NCBI GenBank assembly: GCA_947254705.1
Contig: CAMYCX010000025.1
Location: 1 to 15,876 of the forward strand
Origin: an uncultured Veillonellaceae bacterium
Lineage (GTDB): Bacteria > Bacillota > Negativicutes > Veillonellales > Negativicoccaceae
DNA length: 15,876 nt
Reading direction: 5' to 3'
Shown here: positions 6,470 through 13,410 of the stretch, one piece after another
Layout: each line of letters begins with the position of its first letter
Numbering within the stretch: position 1 is the stretch's first letter
Program-made: the position numbers and the translations under genes
The notes under the pieces: generated by a model
The model's input: only the letters and a program-made list of their open reading frames with translations
Told to the model about the DNA's origin: nothing
Databases searched by the model: none

Positions 6470-7960
6470 TCACTTTGTTTCCTTCATTTGTCGCAACACT
6501 GCCGAAACGGTTGCATCCATATCCTCTTTGGCTACAACTTCCGTAAATCGGATCGGCTTATCTGCCAATTCCGCCAGTGCCGTCGGTACGACAATTCCGG
6601 TCTGTGCTTCCAGCACCGCCAGTGTATGGTACGGATCGTGCGCGAGCGGTATACCCAATGCTGCCGCCACGGTGTCCGGGAATTTATACGGATGTGCTGT
6701 TGCTATAACAGCCAGCGGACGATCACCGATCATGCCGCGGACGCGAAGTCGCTCTGTCACGCCATAGGCAACCGCAGTATGCGGATCAAGCAAATATTTT
6801 GTCTGCATGTAAACATCATGGATCACGTGCAGTGTTTCTTCATCAGTCAACCATCCTCCGATAAAATGATCCATCGCCTGCCGCTCTTTTTCTGTTAATG
6901 CCATACATCCCGTATCCTGCAGATCATTCATTAATTGTGCAACACGTTCAGTATCACCGTTCACCGCATAATACAAGAACCGTTCCAAGTTTGACGAAAT
7001 TAAAATGTCCATTGAGGGTGAGTGCGTCACATGAAATTCACGACGACGATCATACACGCCTGTCGCAAAGAAATCCGCTAAAATATGATTTTCGTTGGAA
7101 GCACAAATCAAATGACGAATCGGCACTCCAATCCGTTTGGCCAGATAACCTGCCAAAATATTGCCGAAATTACCCGTAGGTACTACAACATCAAACGTCT
7201 CTCCTTCATTCATCTGTGCCGTCCGTACCAATTCAGTATATGTACGGATATAATATACGATTTGCGGAATCAAACGACCGATATTGATGGAGTTCGCACT
7301 GGAAAAAGCCACCCCTGCGATACGAGCTTTCTCCTGCATCGACGCCGATGAAAAAACACGTTTGACAAATTGTTGCGCTTCATCAAAATTGCTCTCAATA
7401 CCGACAACATGCACGTTTTCTCCCGTTTGCGTCTGCATTTGTGCCCGCTGCATGGGACTGACGCCATGAGCCGGATAAAACACCATGATTTCCGTGCCGG
7501 GAACATCGGCAAATCCCGCCATCGCCGCTTTTCCTGTATCTCCGCTCGTAGCGGTTAAAATCAGGGTCCGTAGCGTTTGGCCCAGATCCTGTTTCGCACG
7601 TACCAATAAATGGGGAAACAATGATAATGCCAAGTCTTTAAATGCCAATGTGCGTCCATGAAACAGTTCGACGGCATGAACACCGTCTCCCAGCGCGGCC
7701 AATGAAATGACCGATTCCCTCTCAAATGTGCCGTGATACGCTTCATGAGACAGTTGTATCGCTGATTTCTCTTCCCAGCCGAAAAATAATCGAATTATTT
7801 CTGCCGCTAATCGCTCATAACTCCACCCGGTCGTCTGTATCCAGTCTCTCGCCGAAGGCAATACTTCCGGTACATATAATCCACCGTCTGTTGCCAATCC
7901 CTGTACTAACGCTTGGGCCGGTGCAGTTGCGGCGTGACCGCGCGTGCTGATATATTTCAT
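6470..7960 (-). CDS. thrC: Threonine synthase
   Basis: PLP-dependent conversion of O-phospho-L-homoserine to L-threonine in the cytosol. The 496-residue length and motifs match the long bacterial/fungal type. The N-terminus MKYISTRG and the ATDGGLYVP segment (23-31) are typical. The Schiff-base lysine is K108 in FHGRTLAFKDLALS; ILTATSGDTGKAA (134-146), SSANSINIGRL (220-230) and the PLP-phosphate loop PTGNFGN (261-267) are all present. ATG 7960 follows a GAGGATAAG ribosome binding site. It starts 14 bases after the flavodoxin-like gene and is followed after 22 bases by the VTT-family gene. No homoserine dehydrogenase or kinase gene is adjacent, and I see no T-box or other leader ahead of it. 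Confidence 0.97.
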   Translation of the reverse strand: MKYISTRGHAATAPAQALVQGLATDGGLYVPEVLPSARDWIQTTGWSYERLAAEIIRLFFGWEEKSAIQLSHEAYHGTFERESVISLAALGDGVHAVELFHGRTLAFKDLALSLFPHLLVRAKQDLGQTLRTLILTATSGDTGKAAMAGFADVPGTEIMVFYPAHGVSPMQRAQMQTQTGENVHVVGIESNFDEAQQFVKRVFSSASMQEKARIAGVAFSSANSINIGRLIPQIVYYIRTYTELVRTAQMNEGETFDVVVPTGNFGNILAGYLAKRIGVPIRHLICASNENHILADFFATGVYDRRREFHVTHSPSMDILISSNLERFLYYAVNGDTERVAQLMNDLQDTGCMALTEKERQAMDHFIGGWLTDEETLHVIHDVYMQTKYLLDPHTAVAYGVTERLRVRGMIGDRPLAVIATAHPYKFPDTVAAALGIPLAHDPYHTLAVLEAQTGIVVPTALAELADKPIRFTEVVAKEDMDATVSAVLRQMKETK

Positions 7961-7974
7961 CTTATCCTCGCTTT

Positions 7975-8457
7975 CTATCCTTTCATTACAATATCATTCA
8001 CCCACGCTGCGATCTCCCGCTCATTCGGAATTGGGTTACCGCTACGACAATCGATAATTAACATGTCTCGAAGTGCTCCCCCACTGTCTTTCGCTAAATC
8101 GCTCCGGCTGCGTCCGGGTTGCCCTCCGCATGTCAACAAACCGTACAGCCGACACTTTCCCCATTCCGCTTCCTGCACCCAGCGATGCAAGGGCCGAGCA
8201 TAAGTAAACCACCAAGTCGGCATGGCCAAGATGATACGATCCGCATCACGGATGATCTCCGGCGAGGGTATGACCGTACGTGATGTATTGTCCGTTACCA
8301 TTTCGCTGCCGACACGAGCGACCATCTTCCAGTAACCGCCTGTATACGGCGGTGTCACCGTCAACTCGATCAATCGCCAACCGGCAGCCCGTGCCGCTAC
8401 TTCAGCTACTTGTCGGGTATGTCCCGAATAAGAATAATACACGACCATTCCGCGCAT
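7975..8457 (-). CDS. Flavodoxin-like protein
   Basis: A 160-residue, probably FMN-binding, flavodoxin-fold protein. The N-terminal strand and phosphate loop MVVYYSYSGHTRQVAE (4-19) is diagnostic; the second conserved segment ILAMPTWWFTYARPLHRWV (76-94) is the P-x-W-W pattern of the flavodoxin_4-type family, and LLTCGGQPG (107-115) matches the third FMN-contacting loop. These proteins are usually quinone or electron-transfer reductases; the partner is unknown. ATG 8457 has a strong GGAGGT site 7 bases upstream. It is first in the run with thrC and the VTT-family gene; no functional tie to threonine synthesis is evident. Confidence 0.88.
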   Translation of the reverse strand: MRGMVVYYSYSGHTRQVAEVAARAAGWRLIELTVTPPYTGGYWKMVARVGSEMVTDNTSRTVIPSPEIIRDADRIILAMPTWWFTYARPLHRWVQEAEWGKCRLYGLLTCGGQPGRSRSDLAKDSGGALRDMLIIDCRSGNPIPNEREIAAWVNDIVMKG

Positions 8458-8481
8458 AATATACCTCCGTTAATTGCCCCC

Positions 8482-8510
8482 ACTATATCATATCCGTCAT
8501 GGCACTCCAA
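8482..8510 (-). promoter_or_regulatory. Predicted promoter of the flavodoxin-thrC-VTT run
   Basis: On the minus strand TTGGAG (8510-8505) is 17 bases from TATAGT (8487-8482), which is preceded by TGA to form an extended -10. TATGAT (8492-8487) is an overlapping alternative -10. Confidence 0.42.
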
Positions 8511-8516
8511 ATCAGC

Positions 8517-8545
8517 GTGACTTTTTTCAATACACACGATACAAT
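8517..8545 (+). promoter_or_regulatory. Predicted promoter of the FlK-like thioesterase gene
   Basis: GTGACT (8517-8522, 4/6 match to -35), a 17-base spacer, and TACAAT (8540-8545) as -10, 36 bases before the ATG. Its -35 is only 6 bases from that of the divergent flavodoxin promoter, so the two could compete or share a regulator. Confidence 0.5.
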
Positions 8546-8581
8546 AAAGAAAATAGATGCCACACCGGAAAGGAGACTAGT

Positions 8582-8965
8582 ATGAACCTCATCGGAACTA
8601 TCGGTACCTGTCAATTGAAGGTCACCCCTGAACGCACCGCAGCATCCATCGGCAGTGGTACACTGGCCGTATGTGCCACGCCGGTGGTCGCCGCCGCCGC
8701 GGAAGGTGCTGCCGTCGCTGCATTGGCGCCGCATATGACGGACGGAGAAACCACTGTCGGCACACATATCTCACTCGACCATATGGCTGCGACTCCCGTC
8801 GGTATGACGATCACAGCTACCGCAGAAATCATCGCTCACGAAGGACGCCGCTACGAATTTCGCTTTTCCTGTCATGATGAAGCGGGAGAAGTTGCCCGCG
8901 GTACACACACACGCTTTACGGTTGCCTGCCGACGCTTCATGGAAAAAGCGGCACAACGACAATAA
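8582..8965 (+). CDS. FlK-like hotdog-fold acyl-CoA thioesterase
   Basis: A 127-residue single-domain hotdog protein resembling the fluoroacetyl-CoA thioesterase FlK family. The FlK triad is present with identical spacing: T33 (in CATPVV), E41 (AAEGAA) and H67 (LDHMAATPVG), that is 8 and 26 residues apart. The GTHISLDHMAATPVGM core and the C-terminal GTHTRFTV strand (107-114) are characteristic. Most bacteria with such proteins make no fluoroacetate, so hydrolysis of some small or toxic acyl-CoA or acyl thioester is the safe reading. ATG 8582 follows AAAGGAG (8569-8575); the frame is open upstream but that part has no family similarity and contains the promoter. It is a single gene divergent from the flavodoxin gene and ends at a terminator. 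Confidence 0.9.
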   Translation: MNLIGTIGTCQLKVTPERTAASIGSGTLAVCATPVVAAAAEGAAVAALAPHMTDGETTVGTHISLDHMAATPVGMTITATAEIIAHEGRRYEFRFSCHDEAGEVARGTHTRFTVACRRFMEKAAQRQ

Positions 8966-8979
8966 TCATTCACCGCTAC

Positions 8980-9001
8980 GAGGTCATTTGACCTCTTTTT
9001 T
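8980..9001 (+). terminator. Terminator of the thioesterase gene, inside the 3' end of the convergent gene
   Basis: GAGGTC (8980-8985), loop ATTT, GACCTC (8990-8995), then six T (8996-9001). The downstream half and T-run are also the final lysine and glutamate codons and stop (8984-8986) of the convergent metallophosphoesterase gene. On the minus strand no T-run follows, so it should work mainly for the plus strand. Confidence 0.7.
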
Positions 9002-10141
9002 CTTGCCTGCGTGTAATGTAATATACGTCAACTCCCGCGGGCAACCGGTCCGAAAGGGGAACCAGTGTCCCGTCCCGCGAGTCACATAACCGACGGATTG
9101 TCTTTCATAAAATGCACCGCGATTATACACATATAAAGGTAAAAGCGGATGCCCCATGATATTAATCTGCATGCCATGCGTGTGTCCGGCTAAAATTAAG
9201 TCTACGTTCCGGTCAAATCCCGCTTTGATAAAGTCGGGATGATGTGCAATCAGGATCCGAAATTGATTTTCCGTCGTTCCCGCAAGTGCCGCATCCGTAA
9301 ATTGTTCCACTTCTTTTGCCCGCGACTCCTTCCCAAAAGGATAGTCCACGCCGGCCACGATAATCGCTGCGTTACCACGGCGCAATTCATAATGCTCATT
9401 TTCCAAAATTCGCAGCCGTGTTCCGCGCAAAGCAGTCTCCACCCGCGGCCGATTGTAGTAATATTCGTGATTACCCCAAACGAAATCAATCCCGTATGTA
9501 AAATATGTCCCTTCGTTGTTGATGATTTCCTGTAACTCCTTCAATACCGTGGGATCCGTTTCGTCAATCAAATCTCCTGCAATAACCACATAGTCCGCAC
9601 GCTCCCGACGGGCATCGGCGATCTGTTCACGCAAATCGTCCAGCCGATAATACGGCCCGATATGCGTATCGGCAATAAGAGCAATTTTCAATCCTTCAAA
9701 GCTCTGCGGCAAATGCTCCGAAGTCACTTCAAGACGCTCTCGCTCCCAATGCAAATGTCCGTCAACCGCTCCGTATGCCGACACGGCAAATGTCAGCACC
9801 AATAAACAGGTAGCCGCAATACTCCATACCCGCGTGCTACCGAGTCGTCTCAACAATCGCAAGACTGTCAGCGGAATCCACATCACCAACATCGCTACAA
9901 CCCAAATCGTCGCGGCATATGCCAGTGCAACTACGACCGTCCCTGAAAGTGAAAGATAAGTCTCTTTATAATAAATGAAGTAACCGCAGCCGAAAGCCGA
10001 AAGCAACATCAGCACCGACATAATCGTATATTTACGTCGCTTGTTCTTATCACCGTAGGTAATCAACGATGCATAATTCCACGCATTCATGATCGATACG
10101 ACGCCCATTACGATGACATAAAACAATATCCAATAATTCAT
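8984..10141 (-). CDS. Membrane-anchored metallophosphoesterase (YkuE-like)
   Basis: A 385-residue protein with four N-terminal hydrophobic segments (about 3-27, 38-57, 65-97, 106-125) and a calcineurin-like phosphoesterase domain from about 150 to the end. The di-metal site motifs are complete: D158 and H160 in IADTHIG, D190 in VIAGDLID, N224 and H225 in WGNHE, H300 in AHHP, and H320/H322 in LAGHTHGMQ. Relatives hydrolyse phosphoesters such as UDP-sugar or lipid-linked substrates; the substrate here is unknown. ATG 10141 has a GAAGGAGAG site overlapping the mutY stop, 12 bases away. It is the last gene of the ispE-gntR-nudix-mutY operon. Confidence 0.92.
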   Translation of the reverse strand: MNYWILFYVIVMGVVSIMNAWNYASLITYGDKNKRRKYTIMSVLMLLSAFGCGYFIYYKETYLSLSGTVVVALAYAATIWVVAMLVMWIPLTVLRLLRRLGSTRVWSIAATCLLVLTFAVSAYGAVDGHLHWERERLEVTSEHLPQSFEGLKIALIADTHIGPYYRLDDLREQIADARRERADYVVIAGDLIDETDPTVLKELQEIINNEGTYFTYGIDFVWGNHEYYYNRPRVETALRGTRLRILENEHYELRRGNAAIIVAGVDYPFGKESRAKEVEQFTDAALAGTTENQFRILIAHHPDFIKAGFDRNVDLILAGHTHGMQINIMGHPLLPLYVYNRGAFYERQSVGYVTRGTGHWFPFRTGCPRELTYITLHAGKKKEVK

Positions 10142-10153
10142 TGTCTCTCCTTC

Positions 10154-11185
10154 TTATGTCAAGATCGCCGCCAAACGCGCATGCGGCCCTGCTAGCGGAA
10201 TTGTCCGCAATTCGTCATACGTCCACCAGCGCTCGTCATCTTGTGTCGGTATTTCACACTCCCAACGATAGGCCCGCATCTCCCAAATACGATGCGTAAA
10301 CACATGCCGATGACGCCAATATATACGCCGAGGCGGCTCCAATCCGCGCCACTCGCACAAACGCGCACAGGCTTCCGTCAGCGTCTTCCCTGTTGCCGAC
10401 GGAAATTCCCACATGTTGGCAAGCATTCCCGTGCTGCTGCGTCGATGCAACAAATACCTTCCGTTATGCGATACGATCGCTACGGCGACACGCTCTGTCA
10501 ATTGTTTTGTTTTCTTTTGGCGCACCGGCAAGACCGCTTCTTGTCCGTTTTGATGTGCAACGCAATCCGCTTGCAAAGGACAAATCGTACACTGTGGCGA
10601 ACGTGGCATGCAAACGATGGCCCCCAAGTCCATCAATGCTTCATTAAACGCACCGGGCGCATCAGCGGGAATAACCTCCCGTGTCAACGCCGTCACTTGT
10701 TTACGAGTAGAGGAAAGCAACACATCATTTTCTATTCCGTACAAACGGGCGAAAACACGCAGCACATTTCCGTCCACAGCCGGCTCTGCCAATCCGAACG
10801 CCAGCGATCGTATCGCACCAAGCATATAGGGCCCGACTCCCGGCAATGCCGCCAATGCATCCTTATCAGACGGGATCTCACCACCATAGCGCTCCGTTAC
10901 TTCCTTCATGGCACGATACAGATGTTGCGCCCGCCGATAATACCCCAGTCCTTGCCAGGCATGAAGAATATCACTTTCATCCGCCGCCGCGACCGCTGCC
11001 GGTGTCGGAAAGCGATGCAGCCATGCCATATAATACGGTCGCACCGCCTCCACGCGTGTCTGCTGCAACATCACCTCCGACACCCATGTCGTATAGGCCG
11101 TTCTATCTTCCCGCCACGGCAACTCGCGACCGTTCTTGTCAAACCAGGAAAGCAATCGTATCGGCCAATCATTACGAGGTAACAT
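10154..11185 (-). CDS. mutY: A/G-specific adenine DNA glycosylase
   Basis: Removes adenine mispaired with 8-oxoguanine in DNA base excision repair. The 343-residue length is normal. The catalytic glutamate is E37 in WVSEVMLQQTRVE; the helix-hairpin-helix is LPGVGPYMLGAIRSLAFG (114-131) and the catalytic aspartate D138 is in AVDGNVLRVFARL. The [4Fe-4S] ligands C192, C199, C202 and C208 show the exact C-X6-C-X2-C-X5-C pattern. A Nudix-like 8-oxoG-recognition domain runs from about 231 (RVAVAIVSHNGRYLLHRR) and has no Nudix box, as expected for MutY. Start: the frame is open back to 11341, but ATG 11185 follows GAGGAAACAG and gives the family N-terminus. The start overlaps the 3' end of the Nudix gene by 14 bases, indicating coupled translation with the enzyme that cleans the 8-oxo-dGTP pool. 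Confidence 0.97.
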   Translation of the reverse strand: MLPRNDWPIRLLSWFDKNGRELPWREDRTAYTTWVSEVMLQQTRVEAVRPYYMAWLHRFPTPAAVAAADESDILHAWQGLGYYRRAQHLYRAMKEVTERYGGEIPSDKDALAALPGVGPYMLGAIRSLAFGLAEPAVDGNVLRVFARLYGIENDVLLSSTRKQVTALTREVIPADAPGAFNEALMDLGAIVCMPRSPQCTICPLQADCVAHQNGQEAVLPVRQKKTKQLTERVAVAIVSHNGRYLLHRRSSTGMLANMWEFPSATGKTLTEACARLCEWRGLEPPRRIYWRHRHVFTHRIWEMRAYRWECEIPTQDDERWWTYDELRTIPLAGPHARLAAILT

Positions 11186-11660
11186 CTGTTTCCTCGATCT
11201 GCAGCAAACGCTGTGACAGTACGGCATCTCCCGTCTCCGTAAATACGATTTCACCGGCGATACGCTCTCCCGACAATATCCGCGGTATCCACTCCCGATC
11301 TGCAGCCCACATGGCCGCATAAGGAATCTCATCGGGTGCAAACCAGTGCGGATCCATTTCTTCGGTCAAATGAGGCTCCCCATCAAATCGGTGCACAAGA
11401 TAAATACGTGCCGGGTGATCCTGATCCGAGTTTCCCTCAAATCGAAACTGCAACTCTCCGTGCCATTCCAGATCTTTTGTTGCTGCCGTCAACCCCGTTT
11501 CTTCCTTTAACTCACGTACCGCACATTCCGCCAGCGTTTCACCGGGACGAATTTTACCGCCGAATCCGTTCCATTTATCCGCACCGAAACCGCGCCGCTT
11601 TCGTCCGAGCAGCACCGCACCGTCAGCGCGCAAAGGAAATACGAGTGTCGTCGGCTTCAT
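11172..11660 (-). CDS. MTH1-like Nudix hydrolase, probable oxidised-purine nucleoside triphosphatase
   Basis: A 162-residue Nudix enzyme. The Nudix box G35-X5-E41-X7-R49-E50-L-K-E53-E54-T-G56-L is complete. It resembles mammalian MTH1 (NUDT1) closely in KRRGFGADKWNGFGGKI (21-37, with the purine-contacting N31) and in the EMDPHWFAPDEIP...MWAADREW stretch (101-124), which matches MTH1's EMRPCWF/MWPDDSYW region with W118 and D121 retained. Known MTH1 enzymes hydrolyse 8-oxo-dGTP and 2-OH-dATP to monophosphates. ATG 11660 has an AGGAGAAAG site and overlaps the stop of the GntR gene as ATGA; its 3' end overlaps the mutY start. With MutY it forms an oxidised-guanine protection pair. The exact substrate is inferred from similarity. 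Confidence 0.92.
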   Translation of the reverse strand: MKPTTLVFPLRADGAVLLGRKRRGFGADKWNGFGGKIRPGETLAECAVRELKEETGLTAATKDLEWHGELQFRFEGNSDQDHPARIYLVHRFDGEPHLTEEMDPHWFAPDEIPYAAMWAADREWIPRILSGERIAGEIVFTETGDAVLSQRLLQIEETDVTS

Positions 11661-12391
11661 TCTTTCTCCTGACGATGCAACTCATGGATAAAGTCGGCCG
11701 CTTCTTTATTTTCCGCAATTCCTTTCAGCAACGTTTTTTCAGAATTCTCCATGTGCACTGCGGCAATTTTCATTGCCCGTGATGCATTATGCATCGCAAT
11801 GGCTTCCACCAATTTGCAATGTTCTTCCCACGTTTCTTCCAACCGTCCGGGATAATGAAGCGACACCGAACGAAACCGCAGAATCTGATCACGCAAATTA
11901 TTGATAATTTCGATCAGACGCGTATTCCTGCTCGCCTCGTATAATACTTGATGGAATTGTACATCGGCAGCGATAATCGCATCAAAATCCTGTTCATCCA
12001 TGTGTACGCGAATATCACGCAGCAAGCGCTCCAATTCTTCCAACTCCGCATCCGTGATTCGCTCCGCCGCCAAACTGGCTGCCAACTCCTCCAATGCCGA
12101 GCGAATTTCGAATACTTGCGAGATATCTTTTAATGAAATATCGGCCACATACGTTCCGCGTCGCGGAATCATCACCACGAATCCGTCCGCTTCCAGCTCA
12201 CGTATCGCCTCGCGAATCGGTGTCCGTGAAACCCCCAATTCGTCCGCCAAATGAATCTCCATCAACCGCTCGCCGGGCGCCAATACCCCCTCCTGTATCG
12301 CATGCCGTAATGTTTCCGCCACCACTTCACGCAACGGCCGATATTCGTCCAAGGAAATCGGCTGCAATCTGCGCTGTTCATTTTTCTTCAT
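11657..12391 (-). CDS. GntR family transcriptional regulator, FadR/FCD subfamily
   Basis: A 244-residue DNA-binding regulator. The winged helix-turn-helix spans about residues 17-82, with the recognition segment LGVSRTPIREAIRELEADG (52-70) and wing RRGTYVA (77-83). The all-helical FCD ligand domain follows (about 92-222) with the metal-site residues D143 and H147 (DVQFH), H191 and H213. Such regulators usually bind a carboxylate or acyl effector and often regulate neighbouring genes. ATG 12391 is preferred: it overlaps the ispE stop as ATGA and gives a normal N-terminus; 14 further codons upstream lie within ispE. The effector is unknown. A FadR-like half-palindrome at 13262-13278 in the ispE promoter is a possible autoregulatory site. 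Confidence 0.94.
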   Translation of the reverse strand: MKKNEQRRLQPISLDEYRPLREVVAETLRHAIQEGVLAPGERLMEIHLADELGVSRTPIREAIRELEADGFVVMIPRRGTYVADISLKDISQVFEIRSALEELAASLAAERITDAELEELERLLRDIRVHMDEQDFDAIIAADVQFHQVLYEASRNTRLIEIINNLRDQILRFRSVSLHYPGRLEETWEEHCKLVEAIAMHNASRAMKIAAVHMENSEKTLLKGIAENKEAADFIHELHRQEKE

Positions 12392-13248
12392 TCTGTAATT
12401 CCACCCCTTGTTCGTGTACACCATACCTGCCAATCCGCATGCCGCTCCCGCACACGTTCCGCAACATTGCGCGCGTCACGACGACTCTCCGTCATCACGA
12501 AAAATGCCGTCCCCGTGCCGCTCATCAAGACCGGATAACGCATCTTGACAAACACCTGTTTGATCTCCGCTAAAATCGGTTCCGTCGGGAACAATACCGA
12601 TTCAAACACATTGCCCAATCGTCGACGTACCATCTCACCGGCACCGCTGTGCAGTGCATTGACCATCCCCGTCACGTCTACCGCTCCTGTCCGACCGACA
12701 CGGTCACACGCCCGATATGCTTCGCTTGTTAACACTGACACCGGCGGTTTAACGATAACCAATTCCGTAGGCGCCAATACAGGTAATGCGGTCAGCACAT
12801 CCCCCCGCCCTGTACCGCGTGCCGCACCGCCTTCCAAGCAAAATACGGCATCCGTGCCGAGCTGCCGAGCCAACCACCGCAACTCCGGTCGTGACAACTC
12901 CAGTCGCCACAAGCGATTCAACCCCCGCAATACGGCCGCCGCATCAGACGCACCGCCGCCTAATCCCGCACCATGCGGAATACGTTTGCGCAAATGCATA
13001 TGCACACCGTCACGACGCCCCGTATACCGACGCATCAACTGCAACGCATCATAGGCAGAATTGCCCGCACCGCAAGGAATATCCAAACAATCACACGAAA
13101 AAACGGTATCATCCGCCGCCATGAAATAAACGGAGTCACTGAGCTCCACGGAATGCATGACTGTATCCACTTCATGATATCCGTCCTCACGCACGCCGAG
13201 AACCGCCAATGCTAAATTAATCTTGGCAGGTGCCAATTCTTCCTGCAT
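12388..13248 (-). CDS. ispE: 4-diphosphocytidyl-2-C-methyl-D-erythritol kinase
   Basis: ATP-dependent phosphorylation of CDP-methylerythritol in the MEP isoprenoid pathway (cytosol). A 286-residue GHMP kinase: N-terminus ELAPAKINLALAV with K9, GYHEVDTVM (23-31), the glycine-rich ATP loop PHGAGLGGGASDAA (91-104), the catalytic aspartate D133 in LGTDAVFCL, and the C-terminal motif LMSGTGTAFFV (241-251). Start: the frame is open to 13428, but ATG 13248 follows GAGGAAGTGGATT and gives the conserved N-terminus. It is first gene of the operon with the GntR regulator, to which it is joined by an ATGA overlap. Confidence 0.97.
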   Translation of the reverse strand: MQEELAPAKINLALAVLGVREDGYHEVDTVMHSVELSDSVYFMAADDTVFSCDCLDIPCGAGNSAYDALQLMRRYTGRRDGVHMHLRKRIPHGAGLGGGASDAAAVLRGLNRLWRLELSRPELRWLARQLGTDAVFCLEGGAARGTGRGDVLTALPVLAPTELVIVKPPVSVLTSEAYRACDRVGRTGAVDVTGMVNALHSGAGEMVRRRLGNVFESVLFPTEPILAEIKQVFVKMRYPVLMSGTGTAFFVMTESRRDARNVAERVRERHADWQVWCTRTRGGITE

Positions 13249-13261
13249 AATCCACTTCCTC

Positions 13262-13278
13262 AACTGGTAAAACCTCAT
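13262..13278. promoter_or_regulatory. Possible FadR-like GntR operator
   Basis: AACTGGTAAAACCTCAT contains GGT-AAA-ACC with the left arm AACTGGT identical to that of the known FadR site (AACTGGTCNGACCAGTT); the right arm is matched only at ACC. It covers the expected transcription start of the ispE operon, which encodes an FCD-type GntR protein. Autorepression is inference. Confidence 0.35.
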
Positions 13279-13279
13279 C

Positions 13280-13285
13280 ATTATA
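13280..13285 (-). promoter_or_regulatory. Predicted -10 of the ispE operon
   Basis: Minus-strand TATAAT (13285-13280), 31 bases before the ispE ATG. No good -35 is seen at 16-18 bases. It is only two bases from a plus-strand TATAAT (13288-13293). Confidence 0.42.
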
Positions 13286-13287
13286 GG

Positions 13288-13293
13288 TATAAT
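13288..13293 (+). promoter_or_regulatory. Predicted -10 toward the YitT-family gene
   Basis: A plus-strand consensus TATAAT about 120 bases before the yitT-type start. It would give a leader of about 110 bases that includes GGTGAG (13314-13319) and CTCACC (13340-13345), a weak hairpin. A second candidate -10, TATACT at 13356-13361, lies nearer the gene; neither has a clear -35. Confidence 0.35.
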
Positions 13294-13410
13294 GAAATTG
13301 TTATGGTGATATCGGTGAGCAGTAAACTGATGCCGAAGTCTCACCACTGTATTAGTATACTTGATTTTATTTTGTTCGACAACGAATACATTACAACGGA
13401 AAGGACATCC

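Noticed and set aside
10241..11182. 313-codon open frame on the plus strand
   Set aside because: Antisense to mutY, with low-complexity His/Arg/Pro-rich composition typical of a shadow frame; mutY on the other strand has all catalytic motifs.
11186..11341. N-terminal extension of MutY to an upstream start
   Set aside because: The extra 52 residues are the antisense-like reading of the Nudix gene in another frame and have no MutY similarity; ATG 11185 has a good ribosome binding site.
13314..13345. Hairpin GGTGAG/CTCACC in the leader of the YitT-family gene as a riboswitch
   Set aside because: Only a 6-base stem with a 20-base loop, no known riboswitch core, and no expression platform.
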